Assembly (NCBI GenBank): GCA_030490835.1
Contig: CM059972.1
Coordinates: forward strand, 58,509,563 to 58,573,562
DNA: 64,000 nucleotides
Origin: Annona cherimola
Lineage: Eukaryota; Streptophyta; Magnoliopsida; Magnoliales; Annonaceae
Reading direction: 5' to 3'
In this document: positions 35,064 to 46,159 of the stretch, piece by piece
Layout: each line of letters begins with the position of its first letter
Numbering within the stretch: position 1 is the stretch's first letter
Translations under genes and position numbers: made by a program
The notes under the pieces: model-generated
Database searches by the model: none
What the model was told of the DNA's origin: nothing
Seen by the model: the letters and a program-made list of their open reading frames with translations, nothing else

Positions 35064-36743
35064 TGTTGGTCCCGAGTTAATGGCAATTACCCAAGAGAGG
35101 AGGGGTGAATTGGGCATTTAAAAATTTAAAACATAAACAGAAACTTTACCCCGGATTAATCTAGTCCCCTTTTATGAAGAAACAAATGGAAAGCAATATA
35201 GTGCAGAGAGCAGAAATACATATCAACAAACAAGATTTTATAGTGGTTCGGGCAACCTTCCCTACTCCACTCTTCCAAGCTCACACCTCTTGTGACTTGG
35301 GTTCCACTATGTATTTCACAAATACAACTAGAGCCACTGCTCTCTTCTAGATTCCAGCTCTAGGGGGCATCAACAATTCACAGCACAAGTAGGTGACGAG
35401 TTCCACTCCAATCACACACTACTTTGCTTACACTTGATCTTAGTTACCCAAACTAAATCAAGTTCAGTACAACAAGAAATAACAAAAGGAAGTTTCTACA
35501 CGTTACTGTTGTGTAGAGGCAAATTTGGCGCAGAGAAGAACTTGTAACATAGGCTTAATGATTCAGCAAGCAGCTCTTGGCAGTTTGGAAGCAAGGTTCT
35601 TCTTCTTGATGTTGGCTTGATCACTTAATGCTCTTAGAGATGGGAGTTATGCTCATTCAATGATTTCTCAGCTACCCTCCTCGTTCATATTGAATGTCTT
35701 ATATAATTTGCGAGGGAATCTGAACGTTTGGAAGTAGGTGGCGCGCATTTAATGCGTCAACATTTGAAAAATTTCCGACCGTTGCGACCCAAGTCGCAGG
35801 TGGAGTCGACTTCGGGTGCGACTTCACCCAAGTCGCAGATGGAGTCGACTTCGGGTGCAAACTTCGGCTTTCCGCAACTTCTTCAAGTTCCAGTCTGGGT
35901 CGACTTGGTCCTCGACTTGACCCAAGTCGCAGGTGAAGTCGACTTCGGGTGCGACTTCACTTCTTTAGTTTGCTAGTTGAACTTGAAATCCTTGGAATAC
36001 CTTGCTTGCTTGAATTTCTTCATGTTTGGTTATTCTTCCTTTGATTATACTTAAGACTCTTTATAATTCTTTTATCTTAAACACATTTGACTCCATGTCT
36101 TGAGTCTTGAATCTTTGAGTATTGGAGTGTATAAGAGAGGTCCAAATGTATGATCTCGATTCTCCATGAAAATATGCAACTTTTCTTGCTCTGGACTTCA
36201 TTTGATTTTCATTTGAGTGTTTGAGTTGTCTTGGCCTTTCAAATCACTTGAATCTAGCATTGAACCGTCTTGATCTGCAAGTTCCGCACTGAAGTCAAAG
36301 CCGGAGTCGACTTGGTCTGCGACTTCACCCAAGTCGCATGCGGAGTCGACTTGGGATGCGACTTCGGCAGCTCTCGTTTTCGATTTCAACTTTGGATGAA
36401 AATGACGCCTCAAAGTCGAAGCTGGAGTCGACTTGGTCTACGACTTCACCCAAGTCGCATGCAAAGTCGACTTCGTTTGCGACTTTGGTAGCTTGGTTCC
36501 CCGTTTTCAACTCTGGATGAAAATGATGAGCTGAAGTCGCTATTGGAGTCGACTTGGGGATCGACTTGGCTTAAGTCGATGCCTGAGTCGACTTGGAAAT
36601 CGACTTGACTTTCCATGCTTCATATTCTTCATTTTTATAACCTTCAATCATCTTCACAAACATGTTAGTAACCAACACTTACTCAAATTAGTTTGTTAAT
36701 CATCAAAATATAAACTTGGCTTATTTTCCACATGTTTCCAACA
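35064..36743 (-). repeat. 5' LTR of Sirevirus E
   Basis: 1680 bp, TGTTGG to CCAACA. Ten GTCGAC hexamers: 35805/35844, 35899/35938, 36306/36345, 36427/36466 and 36548/36587, every pair 39 bp apart, the last three pairs 121 bp apart. Each pair encloses an inverted repeat (GTCGACT...TGCGACTT, loop CACCC, AAGTCGCA...AGTCGAC). Confidence 0.93.
35698..35705 (-). promoter_or_regulatory. TATA box of the 5' LTR of Sirevirus E
   Basis: Minus-strand TATATAAG, about 100 bases downstream of the nearest GTCGAC pair. Inferred core promoter; no transcript data. Confidence 0.5.
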
Positions 36744-37668
36744 AAGTAGACTTCGGGTGCGACTTCGGGTTTAAGTAAGCTGTTCAAGTTCCTCCTCAAG
36801 TTGACTTGGTCTTGAACTTGACCCAAGTCACATATGGAGTTGACTTCCGGTGTGACTTCGATTTTTTGCAATTTCCAAGTCTCTTCTTCAGGTCGACTTG
36901 GACTTGGACTTGACCCAAGTCGCTGCTGAAGTTGACTTTGGTGCGACTTCACTTCCTTTGTTTGCTAGATAAACTTGAATTCATTTGAGATGACTTTGGT
37001 CACTTGATTTTCCTCATGTTAATTGTTCTTTCACTGATTTATATTGCTTGGAACTTAGTATATTCATCCTAGCTTGAAATCCTTTAACTCCATATCTTGA
37101 AATCTTGAATACTTGAATCTTGGAGTTTATGAAAATGTCCAAATGAATATTTCTTGATCCAAATTGAGTTGATCATGTAGAACTGCTTGATTTGGACTTG
37201 ATTTGATCTTCATTCATTCCAAGTTGAATGTTTGGGTCGACTTGGTCTTCAACTCCATTCAAGTTGTAAGTCAAGTCGACTTGGTTTGCGACTTTGCTCT
37301 TCAAAATCTGTGCTGGTCAGTTGAAGTCGATGCTAGAGTCGACTTGGTCTGCGACTTCACCCAAGTCGCATGCGAAGTCGACTTCGTGTGTGACTTCGGC
37401 AACTCTTGCTCCTCAATTTCAGCGTTGGACAAAAAAACACGTTTGAAGTCGATGCTGGAGTCGACTTAGGGATCGACTTGGCCTAAGTCGATGCCTGAGT
37501 GAACTTAGGAATCGACTTGACCTATCATGCTTCATTTTCTTCATTTTTATATCCTTTAAACATTTCACCAAACATATTAGTAGCCACAACTTACTCAAAT
37601 TGAGTTGTTAATCATCAAAATACAGGCTTAGCTTATTTTGCCTTTGATTTCAACACTTGTTTCCAACA
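36744..37668 (-). repeat. 5' LTR of Sirevirus B, U3-side fragment
   Basis: Continuation of 28240-28985 after element E; aligns with 4455-5366. On the minus strand it starts TGTTGGAAACAAG at 37668, followed outward by the target duplication CAAAC. Many GTCGAC copies have decayed to GTTGAC, as expected from deamination of methylated C. Confidence 0.88.
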
Positions 37669-38095
37669 CAAACTAGATGAAAATGGACTTGTTGTGTGAA
37701 ATAAAGCAATACTAACAGCTAAGGGGAATTCACGAGAAGAAGGAATTAATTTTGAAGAATTGTATGCCCGTGTTGCTAGATTAGAAGCAATACCTATATT
37801 ACTTGCTTTTGCATCTCATATGAGTTTCAAACTTTGTCAAATGTACATTTTAAATTGATATCTTAATGAAAAAGTGTATGTTGAAAAACCTCTGAGTTTT
37901 GAAGAGAATGATCAATCCAATTATATATACAAGCTAAGGCATTATATAAACTAAAATAAGCCCTAGAGCTTAGTATGAAAGGTTTAATAAATTCTTAATT
38001 GATCGTGACTTCAAAAGAGGAGAAGTAGGCACTACTTTGTTCATTAAAAGTGAGAATCATGACATTAAAATAGTTCAAATCTAAAGAGAGATATA
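37669..38095 (+). pseudogene. reverse transcriptase remnant, element A (part 2)
   Basis: Resumes the copia RT that stopped at 3665: LDENGLVV, then [54 protein letters not shown] and FLIDRDFKRGEVGTTLF, matching B at 27264-27830 in order. It contains several stops and a deletion around MDVKSAF. It ends at IVQ, just before the YVDD position, where a deletion joins it to the purine tract. Confidence 0.87.
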
Positions 38096-38140
38096 TAATC
38101 CTCAAATTGATTTTGTCAACCGTAAAAAAGAGAGAGATAG

Positions 38141-39488
38141 TGAACTCAACTAACATAAATTGCAAATTAAAATTTCAATTTTCATGATTAACAATCAATT
38201 TAAGAAGTTAAAGGGTACTAATGAATCTTGAGTTTGTGTAAAAAACTTAAAATTTTCAAATTCAAAATTCAAGTTGCTGAAGTCACATAATCAAGTTAAC
38301 TTTAAGAGCAACTTGAGTCGAGTCGCAATCTAAGTCGACTCCTGTTGTGACTTGGAGACAATCAGGCCATTCAAAATTTCTTTGACTGCAAAGTGACGAT
38401 TAAAATCTCATCCCAAGTTGACTTCGAATGCAACTTGGGTGAAGTTGAACCCACAGTCCATCCTGAACATGCAACTTGCAAGAGCAATTGAAATTTTTGC
38501 AAAATTTAACTCAAGCATGAATAATAAAGCCGCACCCTAAGTCAACTTTGCTTGTGATTTTGGTGAAGTTTAACTTTAAGTTAACCCAACCATGAGACTT
38601 GGAAGTTATAATGGAGAAGATTCAAATTCTAAGGAGCTATAGCCACAATATGTTGTGAAGTTATATTCCAAGTTGGCTTCATGTATGACTTAGGGGAAGT
38701 CCTATTTTCGAGTCGACTCCACCTAAGACTTTTTTTTATTGAGCATTGTATACATTACATTTTAATTTATCTTACAATTAAGCACTAATATACTACTTAT
38801 AAGTGACGAATGACAATAAGAAGACTATAAGCTCTTAAATATCAATAGAGGAGACTACAAGCTCCCATCTATTTTTTATGAAGACCACATGCTCCAAAAA
38901 AAATATGATTGGAATCTCCCGAGGGAGATTCGAACCACTCATAGTCGGATGCTCATGTCCTTCTGCATTGGTGTTGTTGATTAGTGACTCCACCTGAGAC
39001 TTGAAGATCAAAACTTGAAGGAAAATTCTTTGGAAGTAATTGGAGCATTGACGTTGATACTGAAGTCGACTCAAACTGTGACTTCAATCACAGCAATAAA
39101 AAGTTTTTGAACGTTAGCGTATTAAATGTGCACCACCTACCTCCAAGCATTCAATTTTCCTCTCAAGCTATTTAAGAGACATCAAGTGGAGTTAGAATCA
39201 AAAGGAGAACTGAGGCTCTAATTTGTATGTGTTGAAGTGAAAGTGGAACATAAGACACAAGGGGGTGTATACTTGGAATGGAAGAGTATGACTGTTGTCA
39301 AAACTATTATAACTTTGTTTGTTCTCTTATGTGTTTGTTTTGATTCTCTTGCTCCCTTGCATTAGCACTAATTGTTTCATTCAAGGAGACTTAATTACAA
39401 AGGGGTTAAGTTTTAAATTGCAAAGAAATTTTTAATAATCCGATTGACCTTGCCCATCTTAGATTAAGCTAACAATTCAGGACCAACA
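38141..39488 (+). repeat. 3' LTR of Sirevirus A (decayed)
   Basis: Follows a decayed purine tract (GTAAAAAAGAGAGAG, 38122-38136). Aligns in order with the LTR at 1052-2671 and ends AATTCAGGACCAACA at 39488. TATTTAAG box near 39166. The GTCGAC repeats are largely mutated to GTCAAC/GTTGAC. Contains the SINE at 38733-38985. Confidence 0.75.
38733..38985 (-). mobile_element. SINE-like insertion in the LTR of A
   Basis: 253 bp flanked by a 17-bp direct repeat starting GACTCCACCT (38716-38732 and 38986-39002, one mismatch). On the minus strand it starts with a tRNA-like head containing a good pol III B box (GGTTCGAATC within GTGGTTCGAATCTCCC) and ends in an A-rich tail. The A box is degenerate. 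Long variable target duplication, B box and A-tail together indicate a tRNA-derived SINE moved by a LINE. Confidence 0.72.
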
Positions 39489-39491
39489 ATT

Positions 39492-39716
39492 TTTTCGCTG
39501 GTAGGTGCTCAAATCCAAGAAATCAAACTATTTGCATTTATAGTGGATGAAATATCCTTTCATCTTGTGTTAAGGGCAGGTAATAGGGTAGCTCACACCT
39601 TGGCTAATCATGCATCAAAAAATTTTGTTTTTCGTAAGTACAGGTGGGAAAGCCCACTCCTATTCATCTTCTTTGTAAAGATTCTTTTTGTTGTGAGTAA
39701 AAGATTCATCTTTTAA
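39492..39716 (+). pseudogene. RNase H-like (RVT_3) fragment
   Basis: A frame open from 39492 to the TAA at 39714-39716 reads AQIQEIKLFAFIVDEISFH, then LRAGNRVAHTLANHAS and YRWESPLLF. The HxxR-GN-VAH-LA-HA pattern is the C-terminal part of the plant RVT_3 RNase H-like domain found in LINE polyproteins and in many small plant genes and pseudogenes. The LTR of A abuts it directly, so A may have inserted into it; the other half would lie left of the window. No start codon or further domain. Confidence 0.65.
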
Positions 39717-39779
39717 CTATCAAAATGAAAAGATTGAAAAGTAGGCTTGTTGTAATAGAAATATGTTATATCAAATACT

Positions 39780-40490
39780 AGATATACCAATATAGATAAT
39801 AATAAGGAAAATTATAATTTTAGAAATTACAAATAACCACTATATGGTTTGCCCATAAGTGCAAATTTAATCGCCACAATACCACTATCGCATCATCCAA
39901 GTATTGTATATTTGCAAATAAAAGCAAACTATGCTGATTTATTTGCAAAAACTAAATATATTTATTAGCTTCTAAAATTACAAATATAAGCATCATCATA
40001 GCAAGTGTATATTTGCAAATATAAGCAAACTATATGGGTATATTTGTAATTTTAGTAACTAAATAAATATATTTAGTTTTTGTAAATATATCCGTATAAT
40101 TTGTGTATATTTAGATATTATCAAGAAAGTAGTGTGCATATTAGAGACACTAACATAAGCTTATCGTAGGCACCACCCTCCTTTATTTAATTTGCATAAT
40201 ATTTGAATGATGCACTTCTTCTATTTTTTAGATTCATGCCAATTATCATTCTTTTTTTTATGAAAAGCCAATTATCATTCTTATCCTAAGCTGTTCATCC
40301 AAATTGTTGAGAAATATGAAATTAATAAAGCATCAAGATAATCTAACCAGGGCACTCATAAAAAAAAAAAGATAATCTAACGAGGTCTAGATTATAAATA
40401 AAAAAGAGAGGGGCAGAATTATTTTTTTTTTTGGTCGTGTGGTATGGATCAGATCTTTTGAAAGCGACACTTTAACACGTGTTATCAAAT
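39780..40490 (+). repeat. diverged direct repeat, left copy
   Basis: AT-rich sequence with TATATTTGCAAATATAAGC motifs, then CACCCTCCTTTA, GCATAATATTTGAATGATG, GCATCAAGATAATC and GACACTTTAACACGTG. The same blocks in the same order occur at 47230-47970. No coding potential. Confidence 0.7.
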
Positions 40491-40684
40491 TCAAATTAAT
40501 CCCATCATTATCTAGCGGCTGACAAAATGGTAGTAGACGTGGAACGTTACCATGGACATCCAACGTATGAGTGGTTGGATTAGGTTTTGGTTTTATAGGT
40601 TTGTAATACTTAAATAATAAATATACGTAAAAACTTGACAAAATGCAAATATATCAACTTGTTTAGCAATTGGCTCATTCGTTA

Positions 40685-41402
40685 TGTAATGTCCCATTAC
40701 TTAGATATTCTCATCTTAAATAATACATCATACATAACAAATAAAAAGAAATGTCACAAAGCATACATACAACATCAATAAAATTTACATGGTTTACTGT
40801 AAATTCAATATGTCAACTGTCACACAAGCATTTCAATAAACACATGATAGGTGCAAAAGGGAAACCTCTAGTTCATCCTCTCGTTTCAGCCTAATCGAGT
40901 AACTTCACATTTTAATGATGTAAAAACTGCTCATTTATTTCATAAAAATTGCACATTCACGACAGATTCTCGATAAACCCTACTAATCCTAAACTGTTAT
41001 GAACCCTACGCTCCAGACCATGAAGTTGTTGGACACTGCACTTTTCCACCAACATTATATCATGTTTAACACAAGATTTCATCACTAAATCGAGAAGGGG
41101 CAACATCTACTTACCTCGAAAGTGACTTCACCCAAATACAACAACCCTAGACTCGGATCTCTTGGATTTTGAGCTTCCTTGAGGTGAATCAAGGATCTTC
41201 AAGACAGTTTGACGCGATTTTTAGGGAGGCTTAGGGCTAGATCGAGTACATGCATATATGCATTATATGTTCCCCTAGATGCCATGTCTATATATGTTAT
41301 GCATCCCACTAATATCATTAATTCCTACCAGCATGTTCATAAATTAACTCATAAACAGGGAAGGGATATAATGAAAATAAAATAAAATACCTAGTCCTCA
41401 CA
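40685..41402 (-). mobile_element. 718-bp solo LTR, probably gypsy-type
   Basis: Bounded by TGTAATGTCCC and CCTAGTCCTCACA with exact 5-bp flanks CGTTA (40680-40684 and 41403-41407). The minus orientation is suggested by analogy with element C, whose plus-strand start is also the LTR 3' end. No internal sequence or gene. Confidence 0.68.
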
Positions 41403-41407
41403 CGTTA

Positions 41408-42039
41408 ATTCAGGAATTGTAACTAATTTAATTTTTAAAATAACTATGAAGGTCAATAACAAAATTAATACCAATGATTACAATTTTATAAATTTGGAAT
41501 AATATTTTCTAATATTTTAAAACTTGTATATAATTACAAATAAAAGGTTGAGTATATTTTAAAAAATTCTATTCTTTTGAGTCTATAATGGTTTCAAGGG
41601 CAAACCATAAATACATCTATATGTTTTGCTTCTAATTTCAAATATACCAATGAACGTTCAATAAGTATTCTCATGCTCATGTATTTTATCCATAATTCTA
41701 TTTATACTATGATGTTAAGAAGGGTTGTTAGCTTATATGAAATAATGAAATTGCCCGTGCCCTAAGTTATGAATTATAAATTAGTGTAGGAATTATGACA
41801 TGGAAAATTTTGTTAATTCATATAAACACAAACCACCCATTTAATAGGTTCTTAATAGCATAATTATAAACAAAATTTTGGATAAAATATGAAGGTATGG
41901 AAGAAATTGTTGAAAGGTGGTGGGTACAAATGAAAATATGCACAAAAGATTATGTTTGGGATTTGTCCTCCAAATATAAGAGTATATTTGGGATTTTTCC
42001 TTCAAATATATCATCTAAAACCACATCGTTTATATGTAT
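41408..42039. other. AT-rich stretch, no gene seen
   Basis: No reading frame of note, RNA gene or bounded repeat recognised; a short GGGATTTGTCC/GGGATTTTTCC repetition near 41960-42000. Confidence 0.5.
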
Positions 42040-42600
42040 ATGGGCTCGTTTTCTATATAACTATGTTACATAGAAGTAGTCCTATATAACCAGGTTACAT
42101 AAAAGAAGTTCTATATAACCCCCTTAATTTTTAAGATATTGGCGATTGATTTAAAATTCAATCAATTCATTGTATTTAACATCACTTGTTTATCTTGGAG
42201 ATCCAGTTTCATCCAAAATTAAGTATGTGCATTGGCTACATTTTCTTAAATATATATATTCATGTGTCAATTATGAAAAATGCTTCGATCCATTTACACA
42301 TGTATTATAATGTAATAATACTTTAAAAATCATTTATCAATATAATATTGATATTTTAGACATTTAGATGTTGAAAAACTACTTTAAAATTGAATTTTTG
42401 TTATTGAACCATTTTATTGCATTGATTTATAAATAAAACCCATAAACGGCGAAATTTGAAAAATTAAAGGATTTTTAAGATACTATAAACGATGGTAAAT
42501 ATAAAGGATGAAATGAATTTTTCAACAACCATCAAGATTTTAAAAGTAGAAATGATTACATAGAAAAACAGTTCATAGAAGTGGGATTATATATATATAT
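42040..42600 (+). repeat. MITE-like repeat, copy 1
   Basis: Begins with TTCTATATAAC motifs and includes TTCATTGTATTTAACATCA, CATGTATTATAATGTAATAA and AGATGTTGAAAA. The same ordered blocks recur at 44636-45160 (+), 44094-44610 (-), 46985-47225 (+, partial) and 43395-43577 (-, partial). The ends read as an imperfect inverted repeat around CTTCTAT. Non-coding, mobile in the past. Confidence 0.6.
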
Positions 42601-42797
42601 ATATATTTGAATGGACAAATGAATTAAAATTTAAACAAAAATATACTTCACTTCTAGTTCCTGTTATTAATTTTCATTTTTTATCCACAAGGATTTCAGG
42701 AATTTCAACGACTGATAAATAAATCAAATTTAAAATAAATGATTAAACAACCAGATAAAAATATTTAAAATTTTCTAAACATCTAATTCAGATAGAA

Positions 42798-42965
42798 TTT
42801 TTATTAATTTGAAAATAATTTGTAGTATAAAGACATATTTTTAATGATTGAATGCATCAAAAATTGTTCTCTAGGCGGGAGACTTTTTATTAATTTGAAA
42901 TAATTTGTAGTTTAAAATTTTTTTATTAATCATCGAATGCATCAAAAATTGTTCTGTGGGTGGGT
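42798..42965 (+). repeat. tandem duplication, unit about 95 bp
   Basis: TTTTTATTAATTTGAA...TTTGTAG...GAATGCATCAAAAATTG occurs twice in succession, starting near 42798 and 42893, with small differences. Confidence 0.65.
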
Positions 42966-43394
42966 TAAAATAATAATGACATTTTTTGGTAATAATGAAA
43001 ACTGTAGCATATTACCTTGGTTTAATCGATATATCCAATCATATTGAAAGATAGATGACAAAAAATGAAAACACGGCTACATACTATTTTGTCTCTTACT
43101 AATGCTTGTTGTTGCCGTGCCGATGAGGTTTTTGATAAAGATTTGAAATGACACTAATTTGATAATTTTAGAAAATTGTTTTTGCTACTAGTTGTATTAT
43201 TACTACGCTAGTGTTCAATATTAGGACTGCTTCAGACTTTCTTATTACTGGTCCTATTCCTCCCTAGCAACTATAGATTATTGAAAGGTGCTATTAGATT
43301 TTCGAGCTGGCAACCACAGTTTTGGGTCTGCGCTGGAGTAGCGCTTCATGTTACATTTTAGTGCATGTGTGAATGGATATAAGTATGTTTATAA

Positions 43395-43577
43395 TTTTTC
43401 TTATGAAAATATATATAGGCAAATATGACCGACGGACATTTTTGTTTCAAATAAAACTCGGCTTATTAACAAAATAAATGATGTTAAACGCATGGATGGA
43501 GTAAATTTAACCTTAATAGTGAACACAAGAAAAATGGAAGCGGTTACATGAAATTCATACTATAGAACCAAGTTACA
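43395..43577 (-). repeat. MITE-like repeat, partial copy
   Basis: The reverse complement carries GGTTCTATA, GTTTAACATCATTTATTTTG and related blocks of the 42040 family; the rest is missing. Confidence 0.5.
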
Positions 43578-43579
43578 TA

Positions 43580-44040
43580 AAAGTACAAGGAAAATCTCGT
43601 ATATATTCACAAATTTTACCCTTAATTTTGCTTATACTAATAAATTTTCAAAAATTTCACATGTCCACTTATTTTGCTTAAAATTCCACTTATACTCATG
43701 TTATTAAGAATCCATTGAAAAGGCTTATAGCAGTACTGTAAGATGACAAATATGCCCAAACCATAATATAATTTGAGATTAATTTTCTCAAAACTAAAAA
43801 TTTACATTCAAATGATATATAATTTTAGAGCTGTAAAAAGTGCTAAAAAGTAATTTTGGAGCTATAAAAAGTGCTAAAAATTCATTTAAGTATAAATTCT
43901 TAGCAATAAAATTATAATTAGAGATGAACATTTTTGTCATTTTACAGTGGTGCTAATGACCTCTTTAAGGATCTTTAACAATGTAGATATACATCGAATT
44001 ATGGGTAAAATTCATAAGTATGTATGGGATTTGCCCTAAT
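43580..44040. repeat. fold-back element
   Basis: The left arm (AAATCTCGTATATATTCACAAATTTTACCC region, 43586-43622) pairs imperfectly with the right arm (GGGTAAAATTCATAAGTATG, 44004-44035). The interior has a tandem GAGCT(A/G)TAAAAAGTGCTAAAAA repeat (43830-43885). Non-coding, MITE-like. Confidence 0.5.
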
Positions 44041-44093
44041 TACTTTTGTAAACTGTAAATTCAAAAAGGATAATGTGTCTTATGCATATATCA

Positions 44094-44610
44094 GTTTATA
44101 TATCGGGGATGCTTCTATGGAACTCTTTTTTATGAAATTCTTTCCATTTTCAACATCTAGCTAGTTGATAAAAATTGACTCCATTTATTGTGTTTAGCAT
44201 CATTTATATTATTATAAATTTTTTTTCAATTTTCTAATATCATGCCCCATCTACAAACATGCAAAATTAACGTAATAAAATGATTTAATGCTCAATATTA
44301 ATTCTTAAGTAGTATTTTCAACATCTAAACCATCTAAAATATCATTACTACATGAATAAGTATTACCACATTCCAATATATATATGGATGAATCTAATTT
44401 TTTTTCTAATTTACAGATGAATGTACTTATTTTTGAGCAAATGTAGCCTATGCACATATTGAATTTGGACGAACCTTGGTCTCATAACTAAACAAATGAT
44501 GTTAAATACAACGAATAGATGAAATTTTCTACCGAGTATTAAATCTTAAAATTTGAGGGAGTCATATGGAACCACTTCTATATAACCCGGTTATATAAAA
44601 GCTTATTTGT
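44094..44610 (-). repeat. MITE-like repeat, copy 2
   Basis: The reverse complement reads GGTTATATAGAAGTGGTTCC, then GTTGTATTTAACATCATTTG and ATGTTGAAAATACTACTTA, matching 42040-42600 in order. Confidence 0.6.
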
Positions 44611-44635
44611 TTGAATATAAATATACACATGCATA

Positions 44636-45160
44636 TATTTAATAATGCTTATATTAACCAGGTTAGAAGCGAAGCCTTGTTACTCCTTTAAATTTTAATA
44701 TTTTGATTCTTGATTAAAAATTTAATCTATTCATTGTATTTATATTATTCATTTAGTAAAGAAAGCAAGTTTTATTCAAATCACATACTCATATAGGCAC
44801 ATTTGCTTAAAAAAATATATCCATGTGTAAATTATAAAAGGAAACACTTCAATCCATTTATATATGTATTATAATGTAATAATACTTTATAAAATTATTT
44901 ATTCACATAGAAATGATATTTTAAAATAGTTTAGATGTTGAAAATACTACATAAAAATTGAGACTTTAATATTAAACCATTTTATTACATTGATTTTATG
45001 CATTTATAGATGAAATCCATGTACATTGACACTAAACAAAACAGAGAGTTTCTATGATAATATAAATGATTCTAAATATAATGGATTTAGTGAATGTTCC
45101 ATCAACCATTAAGATTTTAAATATGGAAGTAGTTAATAGAAGCGAGCTCCATCCAATATA
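44636..45160 (+). repeat. MITE-like repeat, copy 3
   Basis: Same block order as copy 1 (TTCATTGTATTTATATTATT, CATATATGTATTATAATG-like, AGATGTTGAAAATAC, CATCAACCATTAAGATTTTA). A further short inverted fragment lies at about 45604-45640. Confidence 0.6.
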
Positions 45161-45164
45161 TGTT

Positions 45165-46158
45165 TTTGTTTGAAATAGATAAAAAATGTTTAAATCAACT
45201 CTACATATAAGTTAATGGTTTTAATTTTATTAAAACTTACTAATTAGTCTTAAATAATTCGGACACTAATTATCGATTGGCTCGACATTTAATTATCTAT
45301 GGGCCTATGACCAGAGCCTGATAAGTTTATAACTCGACTTAATTACAAATACCCTGTTAATTCGATTAAAAGTGTTGCCAAATGACTCTAATGCTGTAAA
45401 AGTAACCTTAACACACGCTTGCATCAATATTTGTTCCGAATAGTTTTAATTTGAAACTAAGAGAATTTTTTAACAAAATTTTATACTGTTGGGTTTTATT
45501 TTTCAATAAGCAAACTTATAGGATCTATTTTGTGAAAAGCAGGTCAGCTCTAATATTCCAGCCTTGAAGATAATTAAGTAGCCATGGTTCGTAGCCTTTG
45601 ATAGTTATATATATAAATGGATTGAAGTGTTTCCTTTTAAATATACTTAACTTAATATATTTATAAAAAAAATAAGTTTTGGGGCCCAATTGCGGCCGGC
45701 CACAACGGATGGCCCCCCTAATCTCAATTGATTGGGTTCTAATTTTTGGCAGGTAGATACGTGCTTATCTTTTGCTTAATGAAAGTGCACTTAAAAACAA
45801 AGCAAGGTTATCAAAAAAAAGAAAAGAAAAAACCCACTGTAAGGAATTCCCTCGCTACCTGTGCACAAAGATTTATGAAGTCACATGTGGAAAAGAAAAG
45901 GTGTCCAGAATTTTTATTCTGTTAACTATATAAGAAGATACATATGAACCATATATGTAGGTAAATGCAATAAATTAAATTTGCAAGTTAAATAATATTG
46001 TTGGAATTTTTAATAAATGGACGGGATGACGAATAAAAGATATGTGGAGAAGATATCATTTAGCTACCACATATTCCACATCAATAAAGCTATTAAAATA
46101 CCGGAAAAAATTTCTCATCCTCTTTGACTGGGTCATATGTATGATGTGGTTGAAATAG
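45165..46158. other. AT-rich non-coding stretch
   Basis: Apart from the short MITE fragment near 45604-45640 no feature is recognised. A locally GC-rich spot (GGGGCCCAATTGCGGCCGGCC, 45680-45710 region) stands out but has no known assignment. Confidence 0.45.
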
Positions 46159-46159
46159 A

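Larger units (their letters stand above)
28986..36743 (-). mobile_element. Sirevirus E (Ty1/copia) inserted in the LTR of B
   Basis: 7758 bp with two 1680-bp LTRs, primer site, gag, protease, integrase, RNase H and purine tracts all on the minus strand. The LTR of B is contiguous across it. Flanks are GAGTC (28981-28985) and AAGTA (36744-36748), a mutated 5-bp duplication by comparison with the uninterrupted LTR of B. RT palm and fingers and most of an env-like ORF are deleted, so it is non-autonomous. About seven mismatches and an indel occur in the first 110 aligned LTR bases. Confidence 0.9.
3666..37668 (-). mobile_element. Sirevirus B, 34-kb composite with three nested insertions
   Basis: Both ends read TGTTGG/CCAACA and are flanked by CAAAC (3661-3665 and 37669-37673), and the copia RT reading of element A is contiguous once this block is removed. 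On the minus strand the order is 5' LTR (37668-36744 plus 28985-28240), RT (28223-26963), RNase H (22995-22493), env-like ORF (7442-5815), two polypurine tracts, and 3' LTR (5366-3666). The primer site, gag, protease and integrase are missing through one deletion ending near 28240. Later insertions are C (7640-22086), D (23001-26957) and E (28986-36743). In one stretch of about 200 bases the two LTRs differ at about 15 positions, mostly C/T and G/A, making B the oldest well-bounded layer. Confidence 0.87.

Noticed and set aside
35781..36605. CRISPR-like regular repeats
   Set aside because: Plant retrotransposon U3 repeats; the units are palindromic and there are no unique spacers or cas genes.
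38880..38960. tRNA gene suggested by GGTTCGAATC
   Set aside because: Only the B-box half resembles a tRNA; no acceptor stem or anticodon arm, and it lies in a SINE-like unit with target duplications.
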